From the NCBI GenBank assembly GCA_018004935.1, contig JAGNBF010000006.1:67150-131149 (forward strand): DNA of 64,000 nucleotides. The letters run 5' to 3'. The DNA is from Chloroflexota bacterium. GTDB taxonomy: Bacteria > Chloroflexota > Anaerolineae > Promineifilales > Promineifilaceae. Positions 10,853 through 19,667 of this stretch are shown piece by piece. Made by a program: the position numbers and the translations under genes. The notes under the pieces are model-generated. The model did not search any database. It was not told where the DNA came from and saw only the letters and a program-made list of their open reading frames with translations. How positions within the stretch are numbered: position 1 is the stretch's first letter; every line of letters starts with the position of its first letter.

Positions 10853-11284
10853 ATGACACCAACATTACGCGGCCGCTGGGAAACACGCTTTTTTCTCCTT
10901 ACTGTCTTGGGTCTACCCCTCACAGCCTTCTTTGCCTGGCTGTACCATGATTTGACCCCCTTCATCTTGCTTGGGTATGTCCTTTTTTTTGGACTGGCCT
11001 GGGATGGTATTTATTATGGGTTACAAAGTCGGCGCTGGAATAGGGATTGGCCCCCCTTGTTTGCCCTGATGGGGGGATTTTGGGAAGGCATTTTCCTCTG
11101 GGGAATCATTCGGCTGGCAGTAGCGCAACGGGGTTACTTGCCCGGGGTGTCACCCTTACTGACCGGAGGGCAATTTGTGGCCCATTACGGCACGGTTTTT
11201 TTCATCACTTTTGCCGCTTCATATAGCTTGCTTCCCCTTCTCTTCCCGCGCTGGCGTTTCCGGGGCGGGCAATGGTTGAGTTGA
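10853..11284 (+). CDS. Small membrane protein of unknown function
   Basis: A 143-aa protein with four predicted membrane segments (FFLLTVLGLPLTAFFAWLY, then FILLGYVLFFGLAW, FALMGGFWEGIFLWGII and VFFITFAASYSLLPLLF). I do not recognise the family. An in-frame extension upstream to 10613 is rejected because it runs through repeat DNA and has the composition of the repeats. ATG 10853 follows the repeat end directly; an AGGAGAGG sits too far upstream (about 10824) to be convincing. A GCGGCCGC palindrome at 10869 falls in the first codons. It is flanked on both sides by repeats, so nothing in the context hints at a role. Confidence 0.7.
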   Translation: MTPTLRGRWETRFFLLTVLGLPLTAFFAWLYHDLTPFILLGYVLFFGLAWDGIYYGLQSRRWNRDWPPLFALMGGFWEGIFLWGIIRLAVAQRGYLPGVSPLLTGGQFVAHYGTVFFITFAASYSLLPLLFPRWRFRGGQWLS

Positions 11285-11791
11285 GGTGTACTTACCACGG
11301 TCATAAAGTGGCATTTTGTTGGCGGCAACAGCTTAGTGAGTGTCTAAAAATAAGTTAGGTGGCGCGGTCAGGAGACTGGCCATAACAAAACGGGAAGTTG
11401 TTCTTAGACAGTTACTTAGTGAACATCTAAAAATAACTTCCCGGTTTAGACCTGACAGGTTTTCGAAAATCTGTCAGGTCTGCGCGGAACTTATTCTTGG
11501 ACGATTACTTAGATAGGTTTGGGCTGAAGACCCATCCCCCGTCCCCTTCCCAGTTGTCGTTTAAAAAATTAATCAGGTAATGGAATCCCCACCACCCCTC
11601 ACCCTGCCCCCAGGGGCGGGGAACTTTTCTAAGGGGCATTTTTCGGGGCGAATGCCCCGAAAAATGTCCCATTGGAATTCCCCCCTTCCCTCGGGAATCG
11701 GCAGGGGGGATGGGGTCAATGAAGGCGTTACCCGATTAAAAATTTAATGAACAAGAGGGAAGGGGAGAAACCTACCGGTTGTCTTCTTCTG
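11285..11791. repeat. Repeat cluster: families A, B, composite fragments and hairpin
   Basis: Composite-repeat end at 11287-11330; family A element at about 11329-11419 with clear inverted ends CTTAGTGAGTGTCTAA and TTAGACAGTTACTTAG; a diverged family B element at about 11415-11511 with similar ends; another composite-repeat piece (GCTGAAGACCCATCCCCC) near 11520; and a 17-bp hairpin with one wobble at 11633-11670 with a TTTTTCG core. No gene seen. Confidence 0.7.
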
Positions 11792-12448
11792 CTACCCCCC
11801 CAACTCTACCAACCCTTGTTGAGCCGCAATGGCTACGGCCTCAGTGCGATTGCCCGCGTTGAGTTTGTTGAGGATGGAACTGACGTGAAATTTGACAGTA
11901 CGTTCGCTAATGATGAGCGCGGCCGCGATTTCCTTGTTCTGTTTCCCCTGAACTAACAGGCGCAACACCTCTAGCTCCCGCTCTGTCAACTCATCACCAG
12001 GGGAAGCGGCCGCCGGTGTTTGGATCATACGTTTCAGCAGACGGGCCGCGACCATGGGTTGCAAGAGAGAGCCGCCGCCATGAACCACCCGTACACCATT
12101 AAATAATTCATCACGCGGCGCTCCTTTGAGCAAATACCCCATGGCCCCGGCCTGCACCGCATCCAATATCCGTTCGTCGGTGTCGAAGGCGGTAAAAATG
12201 ATGACCCGGCAAGTTTCCCCTGCCGTGCGTAACTCGCGCAACGCTTGCACCCCATCCACACCAGGCATTTCCAAATCGAGCAAGATGACATGCGGCCGCG
12301 TCACCTGCACCTGGGCCAGTAACTCCGCGCCATTCCCGGCTTCACCCACCACCAAAAAATCTGGTTGTGTGCTGAGAATCGCCACCAACCCATCCCGTAC
12401 CACCGGATGATCATCAACAATGAGAATTCGAATTAGTTCTTTCGTCAT
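11792..12448 (-). CDS. NarL/FixJ-family response regulator
   Basis: A DNA-binding response regulator, 218 aa. The receiver domain covers about residues 6-125 with phosphoacceptor Asp58 in VILLDLEMPG, acidic pair at 12-13 and conserved Thr and Lys positions. The LuxR-type helix-turn-helix is at about 150-210 (ELTERELEVLRLLVQGKQNKEIA and SERTVKFHVSSILNKL). Its partner is almost certainly the histidine kinase upstream on the same strand, 316 bp away across a repeat-filled gap. The target genes are unknown. GCGGCCGC occurs three times in this gene (11919, 12006, 12292). Confidence 0.95.
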   Translation of the reverse strand: MTKELIRILIVDDHPVVRDGLVAILSTQPDFLVVGEAGNGAELLAQVQVTRPHVILLDLEMPGVDGVQALRELRTAGETCRVIIFTAFDTDERILDAVQAGAMGYLLKGAPRDELFNGVRVVHGGGSLLQPMVAARLLKRMIQTPAAASPGDELTERELEVLRLLVQGKQNKEIAAALIISERTVKFHVSSILNKLNAGNRTEAVAIAAQQGLVELGG

Positions 12449-12764
12449 AGTAATGAGTAGAGCGTAACCGTAAACATTCAGTTAGGACTTTGGCCAGAGA
12501 GACCTTAACCTGGACAAGCCAGAATTAAGGATGTTTTTGTAGGGAACTTTCTGATGTGCCGTTTTTCGCGGGCGAATGCCCGCGAAAAACGGCCCGAAGC
12601 GGGGTGTTCACCCAGGGGAATGAAAATTGGTAGGACGATTTTGTAAATCATCCGCTGGGCGATTTACAAAATCGCCCTACATTTTCACAGGAGTATGGAT
12701 TCCCCATTCCCCACTCCCCACTCCCCACTCCCCACTCCCCACTCCCCACTCCCTAACCAATCGC
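12449..12764. repeat. Hairpin and tandem repeats between RR and kinase
   Basis: A perfect 16-bp hairpin with a GAAT loop lies at 12558-12593 and has a TTTTTCG core like those at 1652 and 11633. Around 12629-12680 is a TAGGACGATTT/AAATCGCCCTA inverted repeat, related to 15737-15782. At about 12705-12753 the 8-mer CCCCACTC or a near variant is repeated in tandem about six times. Confidence 0.7.
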
Positions 12765-13925
12765 CTACCCTGTTATCGGAATAATCGCTTCCATTTTCGT
12801 CCCTTCGCCCAATTCACTTTCCAGCCGGAAGGTGCCGCCGAGAAGATTGGCTCGTTCGTTTAATCCGGTCAGACCAAAACGATTAGGGGGAATATTATCC
12901 AGATCAAAGCCACGTCCGTTGTCTTCAATGGTCAATATAAGTTGTTGTGGTGTGACCAACAACTCCATGATCACCTGGGTAGCCTGGGCATGATGGCGGA
13001 TATTATTCAACGCTTCCTGCGCCATGCGGTACAAACCCGCTTCCAGCCGTGCCGACAAAGGCCGATCCCCCACTGCCTGAAATTGGATAATCATCCGGCC
13101 TTCGGCCTGAAATGTGTGACATAACTCGGCCAGGGCATCCCCCAGCGTGCGCCCTTCTAGCGGGGCGGCGCGTAAATCCAACACCGAACGACGGGCTTCT
13201 TCCAGGTTGGCTCGCGTGAGTAGGAGCGCCTGCCGCACTGCCCGTTGTAACCGCTCCGTTTCGCTTTCGGCAGGCAGGAGCGTTTCGGCTAACTCCAGAT
13301 GCAGAATGATGGCTGTCAGCCCCTGGGCAATTGTGTCGTGGATTTCACGGGCCAGGCGGTTGCGTTCTTCTAAAGCACCAAGTTTGCGGCTGGCCTCAAA
13401 AAGGCGTGCCCGTTCAATGGCAATGCTGAGCAGGTCGCCCACGGTGTAAAGCAGGCGCAAATCATCCGGCGAAAGTTCGCGCCAATCCTGGCTGGCGACA
13501 TTGAGCACACCTAATTTTTTGCCATGGGCATAGAGAGGGATGCTGGCATGGTAGCGTAGACCATCGGTGCCATCCACCAGCTTGTTAAGGCGGGTACATT
13601 CGATGACATTCACGTTGGCCGCCCCGTTCAGATCATCAGTGCGGTAAGTGTCCAGGCAATAGCAGGAGCCTTCCATGCGGTGCGGTTTGTGGGCTAAAGC
13701 GGGGGGGAGATTGAGCGCGGCCGCGAGGTAACTCGCCTCACTCTCTTCCCGTAATAACCAGACCCAACCCGTATGCAAAGCCAACAACCCCGCCACATGC
13801 TCCAGCGCCGCCTGCAAAGCATCATTCAGCTTCACCGAGCTATTCAGAGCATTGGCAATGGTGTTGAGGATGGACAATTCACGGTTGCGCTGTTCTAATC
13901 GTTCTTTGTTACTATTTTGTCCCAT
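12765..13925 (-). CDS. GAF-domain sensor histidine kinase, NarX/LiaS type
   Basis: A 386-aa kinase without membrane segments, so probably cytosolic. A GAF domain fills residues about 15-180 (VGDLLSIAIERARLFEASR at its end). The HisKA_3 dimerisation helix follows with phosphoacceptor His196 in AREIHDTIAQGLTAI, then a HATPase with ALNNIRHHAQA and IEDNGRGFD. It should phosphorylate the NarL-type regulator downstream. The N-terminal 31 bp overlap the end of the GNAT gene, so the two are translationally linked. What the GAF domain senses is not evident. Confidence 0.94.
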   Translation of the reverse strand: MGQNSNKERLEQRNRELSILNTIANALNSSVKLNDALQAALEHVAGLLALHTGWVWLLREESEASYLAAALNLPPALAHKPHRMEGSCYCLDTYRTDDLNGAANVNVIECTRLNKLVDGTDGLRYHASIPLYAHGKKLGVLNVASQDWRELSPDDLRLLYTVGDLLSIAIERARLFEASRKLGALEERNRLAREIHDTIAQGLTAIILHLELAETLLPAESETERLQRAVRQALLLTRANLEEARRSVLDLRAAPLEGRTLGDALAELCHTFQAEGRMIIQFQAVGDRPLSARLEAGLYRMAQEALNNIRHHAQATQVIMELLVTPQQLILTIEDNGRGFDLDNIPPNRFGLTGLNERANLLGGTFRLESELGEGTKMEAIIPITG

Positions 13926-14359
13926 CTCACCATGACCGCCAGTGAATCAGAAGAACGGGTTAAGGCGATCATTAACCCCACGAAACGCCGATACCGACGA
14001 AAGATAGCAGGCATTGCGGCCGCATCTTTGATTTCTGCAAACCCAAATTTTTCGTAGAAAGGAACCAGCCGGGAGTTACACATGAGGTAAAGAGGCGGGG
14101 AAACATCTCGTACAAGCCGATTGATGAGAGCACGGGCCACATCGCGACCGCGCCACTCCTTCACCACCGCCAACGACGCCAATTCCCGTATATTTCCACC
14201 ATGCGGTTTAATCTGCCCACAACCGATAAACCGCCCCTGTTCATCCTCTGCCACCACAAAATTGGGCCATTTTAGCCCCGCCGGATTTAGATGATTCTCC
14301 CGAATAAGTTGTTTGATCGTTTGTTGGTCAGTAGCCTGGGCCGCGCGTAATGTATACAT
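13895..14359 (-). CDS. GNAT-family N-acetyltransferase
   Basis: A 154-aa GNAT protein: the acetyl-CoA pocket is visible as LASLAVVKEWRGRDVARALINRLV (the Q/RxxGxG/A loop is RGRDVA) and the family's C-terminal strand as VPFYEKFGFAEI. It resembles N-acetylglutamate-synthase-like GNATs, but the substrate cannot be assigned. Its 3' end overlaps the histidine kinase gene by 31 bp, so acetyltransferase, kinase and regulator probably form one minus-strand operon. Confidence 0.85.
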   Translation of the reverse strand: MYTLRAAQATDQQTIKQLIRENHLNPAGLKWPNFVVAEDEQGRFIGCGQIKPHGGNIRELASLAVVKEWRGRDVARALINRLVRDVSPPLYLMCNSRLVPFYEKFGFAEIKDAAAMPAIFRRYRRFVGLMIALTRSSDSLAVMVRWDKIVTKND

Positions 14360-14785
14360 GAGTAGGGTGATATTACTGGAGTTTGGAGTGTGAGGGAAGA
14401 GCAGGGGAGAAGTTGAGCTTGTCGAAGCCCGAGCCGGGCTTCGACAAGCTCAGGCAGAGCCGAACAACACCTATATATTCGACTCTGGCGAATTTGTACG
14501 CGACCTCTGGACGTAACACAGCCTTTCCAGGCTGTGCGTTCTCTAGTAAAAACGAAAAACGCCAATGGCGAGCTATATAGATACGACGATTAAATAACTT
14601 AAACATTTGCGGTGGTCGGTCTCCTGACCGTGCCACTCCCAACGAGCAAGTTATTCAGGTTCTTTGGGGTTTCGTGGGGTACGGGCAACCCTTGCGGTTG
14701 CCCACACGGAGCAGGCACAAGGCCAGCCCTACATCTGGTGTCAACCCCCTGAATTCCCAAAGAACCGTTATTTAGTTCTCTTGCC
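14360..14785. repeat. Repeat cluster including family D inserted into family A
   Basis: Around 14410-14455 is an AGCTTGTCGAAGCC inverted repeat; 14466-14560 is the reverse of the element near 10706-10780; about 14586-14657 is a reverse family A copy ending AACGAGCAAGTTATT; it is followed by a family D element at 14658-14766. Confidence 0.7.
14658..14766 (+). mobile_element. Family D miniature element with 8-bp target duplication
   Basis: A 109-bp element with perfect 11-bp inverted ends GGTTCTTTGGG and CCCAAAGAACC. Flanking octamers GTTATTCA (14650-14657) and GTTATTTA (14767-14774) differ by one base. It sits at the end of a family A repeat. Confidence 0.85.
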
Positions 14786-15217
14786 TTATTCAATGTGCTT
14801 CTTCATATTGCGGAACATTAACAACATCGCGCCTAAGGTGGTGAAGAAGGCCAGAGCGATTTTGGTCACGTCTACGATGGGTTCAACATGGACCCCGTTG
14901 GGGCCAATAGAAATGGCGGCGATGGGCCGCGCGGCCGCGGTTCCCCCACCCCCACCACCGCCACCACCGCCATAACCTGTCCCCACCGTTTTGCCATCCT
15001 CATCTGTTTCCGTGGGTGTTTCGCCACCACCAGAACCAAACCCCAGCCCCATCCCTACATACACTTCTGAGGCTGTAATGACGGTATATTCGCCTTGTGT
15101 GATGGGTTGACTGAAGGCGGCTTCGGCGCGGGCCGTGGCTACCAATTTGTCTAAAACGGCTGTGGCCTCACTCTGATTCTGTACTGAAGTGGTAAAAAAT
15201 GTGCCGAAATTTTCCAT
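14786..15217 (-). CDS. GerW/YtfJ-family protein with C-terminal membrane helix
   Basis: A 143-aa protein matching the GerW (YtfJ) family pattern: GEYTVITASEVYVGMGLGFG, a polyglycine loop of about ten Gly, then RPIAAISIGPNGVHVEPIVD. A hydrophobic segment follows (IALAFFTTLGAMLLMF). In Bacillus the family is tied to spores; here no sporulation gene is present, so another membrane-associated role is likely. Start 15217 is preferred over 15247 because GGAGA precedes it at the right distance on the minus strand. The neighbour 15451-15726 has a similar layout and probably works with it. Confidence 0.88.
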   Translation of the reverse strand: MENFGTFFTTSVQNQSEATAVLDKLVATARAEAAFSQPITQGEYTVITASEVYVGMGLGFGSGGGETPTETDEDGKTVGTGYGGGGGGGGGGTAAARPIAAISIGPNGVHVEPIVDVTKIALAFFTTLGAMLLMFRNMKKHIE

Positions 15218-15450
15218 GATACTGTCTCCATAAAAACAAGAACTCAAGGGAACTCCTAGGAACTGAGTTATCCCGCCCGGTCGTAAACGACCGGGCGGGT
15301 TTGGCGGATGAATTTACACGACTGAACGGTTAGGGTTCGTAAAAATATAACTTCCCGGTTTAGACCTGACAGGTTTCCGAAAACCTGTCAGGTCTTGACG
15401 GAACTTAATCTTTTACAGACCCTTAACTCAAATCCAAGTTCCCCAAATGA
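15218..15450. repeat. Palindrome and family B element
   Basis: CCCGCCCGGTCGT/ACGACCGGGCGGG palindrome at about 15272-15301, then a family B element at about 15332-15425 (ends TTAGGG and CCCTTA, inner CCTGACAGG palindrome). Confidence 0.7.
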
Positions 15451-15726
15451 TTATCTACTTCGTAAAACTAACCAGAGCAGAAGTGCCATACCTGCTCCAG
15501 CTATCATCGCCCCAATCTGGCCCCAGCGAGTCACATCGGAGATGGGAATACGTTCTGTCTGGTCGCCCTGCTGTACTTCAATGGCAACGGGCCGAGTCCA
15601 GACAAAACCACCCAACGGCAGATGGATCGCGGCCGCACGTGCCACCGGCGTCACCGTATAACCACCCACCTGCATTGGGGCATGGGTCACTTCTTCGTAA
15701 GTAAAAACACCATTATCCTGGTTCAT
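15451..15726 (-). CDS. Small membrane protein, GerW-like partner
   Basis: A 91-aa protein with GGYTVTPVARAAAI, WTRPVAIEV and RIPISDVTRW segments followed by one transmembrane helix (IGAMIAGAGMALLLWLVL). The first part echoes the GerW pattern of its neighbour (YTV..., RP(I/V)A(A/I)...), but lacks the polyglycine loop. ATG 15726 is chosen because GTAGGAG sits five bases upstream on the minus strand; a GTG two codons earlier is possible. It is transcribed toward the GerW gene, about 230 bp apart with a repeat between. Function unknown; a membrane pair is inferred. Confidence 0.75.
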   Translation of the reverse strand: MNQDNGVFTYEEVTHAPMQVGGYTVTPVARAAAIHLPLGGFVWTRPVAIEVQQGDQTERIPISDVTRWGQIGAMIAGAGMALLLWLVLRSR

Positions 15727-16081
15727 AAGCACTCCTACGAAAATGTAGGACGATTTAAAAAATCGTCCTACAAATTTTCATTCCACCTGGTGAGCGCCCC
15801 GCTCATGGGGAACTCCTGAGAAAATAAGTTGCGAATGGCGAGTGAACGTCTACTCGTCTACTCGCCTACTCGCCCACTCGCCTACTCGCCCACTCGCCCA
15901 CTCGCCCACTCGCCTACTCGCCACTCGCACACTCCCCGTTTTCATTCATCCAGATGTGCGCCCCACTCATGGGGAACTCCAGTTGAACGATAACCCGTTT
16001 CATGCTATCTTCACCTCCACATTGTAATCCTTCTTCTTGCCAGACAAAAGCATATTCACCCCCTGAGTTCCTGGAGTTTCG
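15727..16081. repeat. Hairpin and ACTCGCC minisatellite upstream of nuclease
   Basis: TAGGACGATTT/AAATCGTCCTA hairpin at about 15745-15772; tandem ACTCGCC(C/T) units at about 15848-15925; the phrase CTCATGGGGAACTCC occurs twice (about 15803 and 15966). A promoter follows at 15983-16011. Confidence 0.65.
15983..16011 (+). promoter_or_regulatory. Putative sigma70 promoter of nuclease gene
   Basis: TTGAAC at 15983-15988, a 17-bp spacer, then extended -10 TGC-TATCTT with the hexamer at 16006-16011, about 70 bp before the start codon. Confidence 0.5.
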
Positions 16082-18535
16082 ATGAACCGTTATCGCCTGC
16101 TTCTCTGGTCTCTCTGTTACCTGATGCTTGTCTTAGCGGGAAAGGCCGCGCCCGCCACCCAACTTCCCGCTACCATCCCCTTACGCCTCACCGAAATTTA
16201 TTACAACACCCCCGGCACTGACGAAACCGAAGAATGGATCGAAATCGCCAACCTGGGCACAGAAACCCTGGATTTGAGCGACATCAAACTGGGCGATGCC
16301 ACGGGCAGTGGAAGCCGCGAGGGAATGGTACGCTTTCCCGCCGGTGCGACCCTCGAACCGGGGCAGGTCCTCGTCGTGGCCCAAACCGCTACCGGCTTTC
16401 GCACCCTCTTCGGGCAAAACCCCAGCTACGAAATCACTCCCACGGATGAAACCGTGCCCGATATGCGGCTATACCGCCTCTGGGCGACTGGCGCCGTGGG
16501 GCTGAGTAACGACGGCGATGAGGTGGTTCTACTGAATAAGGCCAACGGCTTCATTGACAGCGTGGCTTATGGTGACAGCACAACCCTGTTTGAACCGGCA
16601 GTTTTGGGGGTATTCACCGGGCAAAGCATTGAACGTGTACCGGCGGATTGTGATACGGACGCGGCCGCAGACTGGCAACCGCAAGAACTCCCCACTCCCG
16701 GCCTTATCACCTTCGCGGGCGAATGCACCCTCCCCGAAGAAAGCCTCAACCTGCTCCCCATCGGTCAGATACAGGGTAGTGGCCCGGTAGCTGTGCGCGT
16801 CAACGAAACCGTCACCTTTCGCGGCGTCGTCACCGGGGTGTATGCCGAGCGCAACCTGGACGGGCTGACCTTTCACACCCTGTTTGTACAAGACATGCCC
16901 GGCACCGAAGACGGCGATCCGGCCACATCAGACGGGGTAGCCGTCTTTTTGGGGCGGGAACAGCCCCGCTACACCCTGGGCGATCAGCTTTTGGTGACCG
17001 GGCGGGTGACAGAGTTTTTTGGCTTCACCGAAATTGAGGATGATGGGCTGGAAATCACGCTGGAGAGCCAGGGAAACCCACTCCCCATGCCGATTGAGAT
17101 CAATCCACCAGCCGAAAACGCGGCCGCGATCCTCGAACCCTTTGAAGCCATGCGCGTCAACCTGCCCCAGAGCCTCGTCGTCGGGCCAACCATCGGCGTC
17201 TGTAGTTTTGCCGTTGTGCGGGCAGATGTGGGGGTGACGCGGCTGGTGCGCCAGCAAGAGAGTGACCCCATCGGCCAGATTGTGCCCATTTTGCACACCA
17301 ACGACAGCAACTGCACCGGCTTCCCCTCACTGAAGGTGGGCGATCAGGTGGCCGGGTTGGTTGGCCCGCTGACCTACCATTTCGACCAGTTCAAAATAGT
17401 GGTGCAAGACGCGGCCGCGCTCACCCTCACCCTCGCCCCGGAGCAACCGGCCCCCACCGCTCCACCCCTCTCCCCGGGACAGATCAGTATTGCCAGCTTC
17501 AACATGGAGAACTACTTCGACGCCCAGGATGATACCGGTCTGGACGAAGAACCCAAACCCCTGCCCGTCGAGATTCGACTCAAACAGACCAAACTGGCCT
17601 ACGCCATCAGCACCACCCTGGGTTGCCCAACGCTGATTGGGGTAGCTGAGGTGGAAAAAGAAAGCCTGCTCCTGGAGTTAGCCGATCAACTAACCGAGGT
17701 GTGCGGCTTCACCTACAGCGTCAGCCACCGGGAAAGTGCCGATGGCCGGGGCATTGATGTGGCTCTGTTGAGTGATCCGCGTGTGACACAGGTGCAGGCT
17801 GTCCGGTTGCGCCCCACCTGCTCGGCGATCAGCACCGGCATCAGCGACCCCACGATCACCTGTCCAGCGGGAGAAGAGCCGTTGTTTTCGCGGCCGCCTC
17901 TGCAAATTGATCTCCTTCTGAACAACCAGCCTGTCACCGTCCTGGTCAACCATTTCAAATCCAAGCGGGGCGGCGAAGACGACACCGCACCACAACGTCT
18001 GGCCCAGGCGGTTTATGTCAACCAACTGGTGACAGAGTTCACAGCCAACGGCCAGAACAACCTCATCGTGATGGGGGACTTTAATGATTATGTCAATAGC
18101 CCATCCTTGCAGAAGCTGGCCGAAAGCGGCCTGAGCAACGCCCTGGCGCAAGTGCCAGAATCCGAACGGTACAGCTTCGTTTTTAGTGGCGCGTCTCAAC
18201 TCATTGATGGCCTCTTCCTCTCACCACCGCTGACGGAGCGGCTAGTAGACGCAACTATTTTGCATGTCAATGCCGACTTTCCCGACATCTTGACCGGCGA
18301 TACCAGCCCGGCGGGTCTGCCCCATCAGGTAACGGATCATGATTTGCCGTTGGTGGTGCTAGATTGGCAATGGGCTGGGGCGGATGTGGCGACGGTTGTG
18401 CCGACGGTGGCGGTGGGGGACGCGGCCGCGATACCCCCCTCACCGTCTTCCTTCCCCTGGGTATGGTTAGGTGCAGGCATCCTGGGCATCGGTGTACTTC
18501 TCAGCTTGATGACCTGGCGGCGGTATGCCCGGTAG
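16082..18535 (+). CDS. Secreted lamin-tail endonuclease/exonuclease/phosphatase protein
   Basis: An 817-aa exported protein. A signal peptide (LLLWSLCYLMLVLAGKAAPA) is followed by a lamin-tail domain at about 30-150 (LRLTEIYYNTPGTDETEEWIEI is its hallmark start), an OB-like region at about 225-460, and an endonuclease/exonuclease/phosphatase domain at about 470-775 (SFNMENYF, GVAEVEKE, VLVNHFKS, MGDFNDY, TDHDLPLVV). A C-terminal helix plus RRYAR suggests membrane or surface retention. The layout is like extracellular nucleases of the ExeM/NucH type, so it probably degrades environmental DNA. ATG 16082 has GGAG five bases upstream. Six GCGGCCGC sites occur inside. Confidence 0.92.
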   Translation: MNRYRLLLWSLCYLMLVLAGKAAPATQLPATIPLRLTEIYYNTPGTDETEEWIEIANLGTETLDLSDIKLGDATGSGSREGMVRFPAGATLEPGQVLVVAQTATGFRTLFGQNPSYEITPTDETVPDMRLYRLWATGAVGLSNDGDEVVLLNKANGFIDSVAYGDSTTLFEPAVLGVFTGQSIERVPADCDTDAAADWQPQELPTPGLITFAGECTLPEESLNLLPIGQIQGSGPVAVRVNETVTFRGVVTGVYAERNLDGLTFHTLFVQDMPGTEDGDPATSDGVAVFLGREQPRYTLGDQLLVTGRVTEFFGFTEIEDDGLEITLESQGNPLPMPIEINPPAENAAAILEPFEAMRVNLPQSLVVGPTIGVCSFAVVRADVGVTRLVRQQESDPIGQIVPILHTNDSNCTGFPSLKVGDQVAGLVGPLTYHFDQFKIVVQDAAALTLTLAPEQPAPTAPPLSPGQISIASFNMENYFDAQDDTGLDEEPKPLPVEIRLKQTKLAYAISTTLGCPTLIGVAEVEKESLLLELADQLTEVCGFTYSVSHRESADGRGIDVALLSDPRVTQVQAVRLRPTCSAISTGISDPTITCPAGEEPLFSRPPLQIDLLLNNQPVTVLVNHFKSKRGGEDDTAPQRLAQAVYVNQLVTEFTANGQNNLIVMGDFNDYVNSPSLQKLAESGLSNALAQVPESERYSFVFSGASQLIDGLFLSPPLTERLVDATILHVNADFPDILTGDTSPAGLPHQVTDHDLPLVVLDWQWAGADVATVVPTVAVGDAAAIPPSPSSFPWVWLGAGILGIGVLLSLMTWRRYAR

Positions 18536-18540
18536 TACTG

Positions 18541-18660
18541 GGCCTTCGGGATTTCAGGGGTTGACACCACCTGTCGGGGCAACCCTTGTGGTTGCCCTCG
18601 ACGGGGCAGGCACAAGGCCAGCCCCTACATTTAGCCACACCCCGCAAATTCCGAAAGAAG
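18541..18660 (+). mobile_element. Family D miniature element (no clear target duplication)
   Basis: Begins GGCCTTCGGGATTTC and ends AAATTCCGAAAGAAG, with the GGGCAACC/GGTTGCCC inner arms of the family. Ends have diverged and I could not identify a clean duplication, so this may be an older copy. It starts 6 bp after the nuclease stop codon. Confidence 0.7.
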
Positions 18661-18707
18661 TGCAGTACTTTTATCCTAATTTTCCGCCTTAGCACTCATT
18701 TTCCTGC

Positions 18708-18743
18708 TTTGGAATCAGTTTGGAATCACCTATTTGCTACACT
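18708..18743 (+). promoter_or_regulatory. SARP-type promoter: tandem TTTGGAATCA repeats plus extended -10
   Basis: TTTGGAATCA at 18708-18717 and again at 18719-18728 (11-bp period), a 9-bp gap, then TACACT at 18738-18743 preceded by TGC. The same module occurs at 23664-23699 and 29754-29789. The direct repeat takes the place of the -35 box, as in promoters activated by SARP/BTAD proteins. It is 76 bp upstream of the C39-like gene. Confidence 0.75.
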
Positions 18744-18818
18744 GCAAATTCCTGTTGCCTGGTGGTTGCAAATGAAGGGTGAACCCTCGAAACTCGAAAC
18801 TCATAGAAGGAGCAAAAA

Positions 18819-19667
18819 ATGGCTGTCCAATATTTTCAAAACGATACCCGCTGGGAAAAGAAGCCGTTAGGGTTAAACCCCAACGCCACCATTCGTGATT
18901 TTGGTTGCCTGTTGACCAGTATGACGATGGTCGCCAACAACTTCGGGGGTAATTACACCCCCGAAAGTTACAACGAGGCTATGAAACAGAATGGCGGTTT
19001 CAGCCCCGGTCAGCAATGGATCAAAACCTTTGCTATCACCAAAGTTTTGCCTAATGTCAAATACCAGAAAAGTGTGGAATGCCCGGATAGTCCGGCCCCC
19101 CTGGCCGATATTGATGCCGGGTTGGCCGCTGGTTCGTTGGTGGTGGTCAATGTGGATCGGGATGCCAAAGACACGACGTTCTCCCCAGCGGATGGGCATT
19201 GGGTGGTCATTCACAAAAAACAGGGGAGCGATTACCTCATTTGGGACCCATATAAGTCAGAAGGGGCGTCGGAAACGCTGATAGGGCGTTATGGCTTTGG
19301 CTTCAAAAATGCGGCCCAGATCATTAAACAGGCGATCTGGTTCGGAACGGGCGATTTTCCGGCGCAGGGAACACCCTCAACCCCCACCCAACCGGCCACA
19401 CCCAAACCACCCACAACCCCAACAACACCGAATACCCCACCTACCGGGGGTAAATTGACCGTGCGTACCACCGGAGATCAGGTGTCATTGCGGAGCCAAC
19501 CAGTAGTGTCCACGAATACATTGATTCGCTCCATGCCTAAAGGGACGGTGTTGGAAGTGACAGAAGGGGGCAACGCGGCCGCGAAAATTGGAGCGCAAAA
19601 CGAGTGGCTCAAAGTCAAGGCCAACGACGGCAAAGAAGGTTATGTGGCGGCCTGGTTTGTTGTCTGA
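18819..19667 (+). CDS. C39-like cysteine peptidase domain with SH3 domain
   Basis: A 282-aa protein. Residues 1-170 look like a C39-like papain fold: DFGCLLTSMTMVANNFG carries the candidate catalytic Cys and DGHWVVIHKK the His. A Pro/Thr linker follows, then a bacterial SH3 domain at about 215-282 (VRTTGDQVSLRSQP, LKVKANDGKEGYVAAWFVV). This suggests a wall-targeted peptidase or amidase, but no signal peptide is visible at the N terminus (MAVQYFQNDTRW), so export would need another route. ATG 18819 follows AAGGAG. It is the nearest target of the SARP-type promoter at 18708 and faces the large BTAD regulator that ends 285 bp downstream. Confidence 0.82.
   Translation: MAVQYFQNDTRWEKKPLGLNPNATIRDFGCLLTSMTMVANNFGGNYTPESYNEAMKQNGGFSPGQQWIKTFAITKVLPNVKYQKSVECPDSPAPLADIDAGLAAGSLVVVNVDRDAKDTTFSPADGHWVVIHKKQGSDYLIWDPYKSEGASETLIGRYGFGFKNAAQIIKQAIWFGTGDFPAQGTPSTPTQPATPKPPTTPTTPNTPPTGGKLTVRTTGDQVSLRSQPVVSTNTLIRSMPKGTVLEVTEGGNAAAKIGAQNEWLKVKANDGKEGYVAAWFVV

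Noticed and set aside
15848-15925. ACTCGCC array as a possible CRISPR
   Set aside because: Units are about 8 bp with no unique spacers; it is a minisatellite. No cas gene is present.
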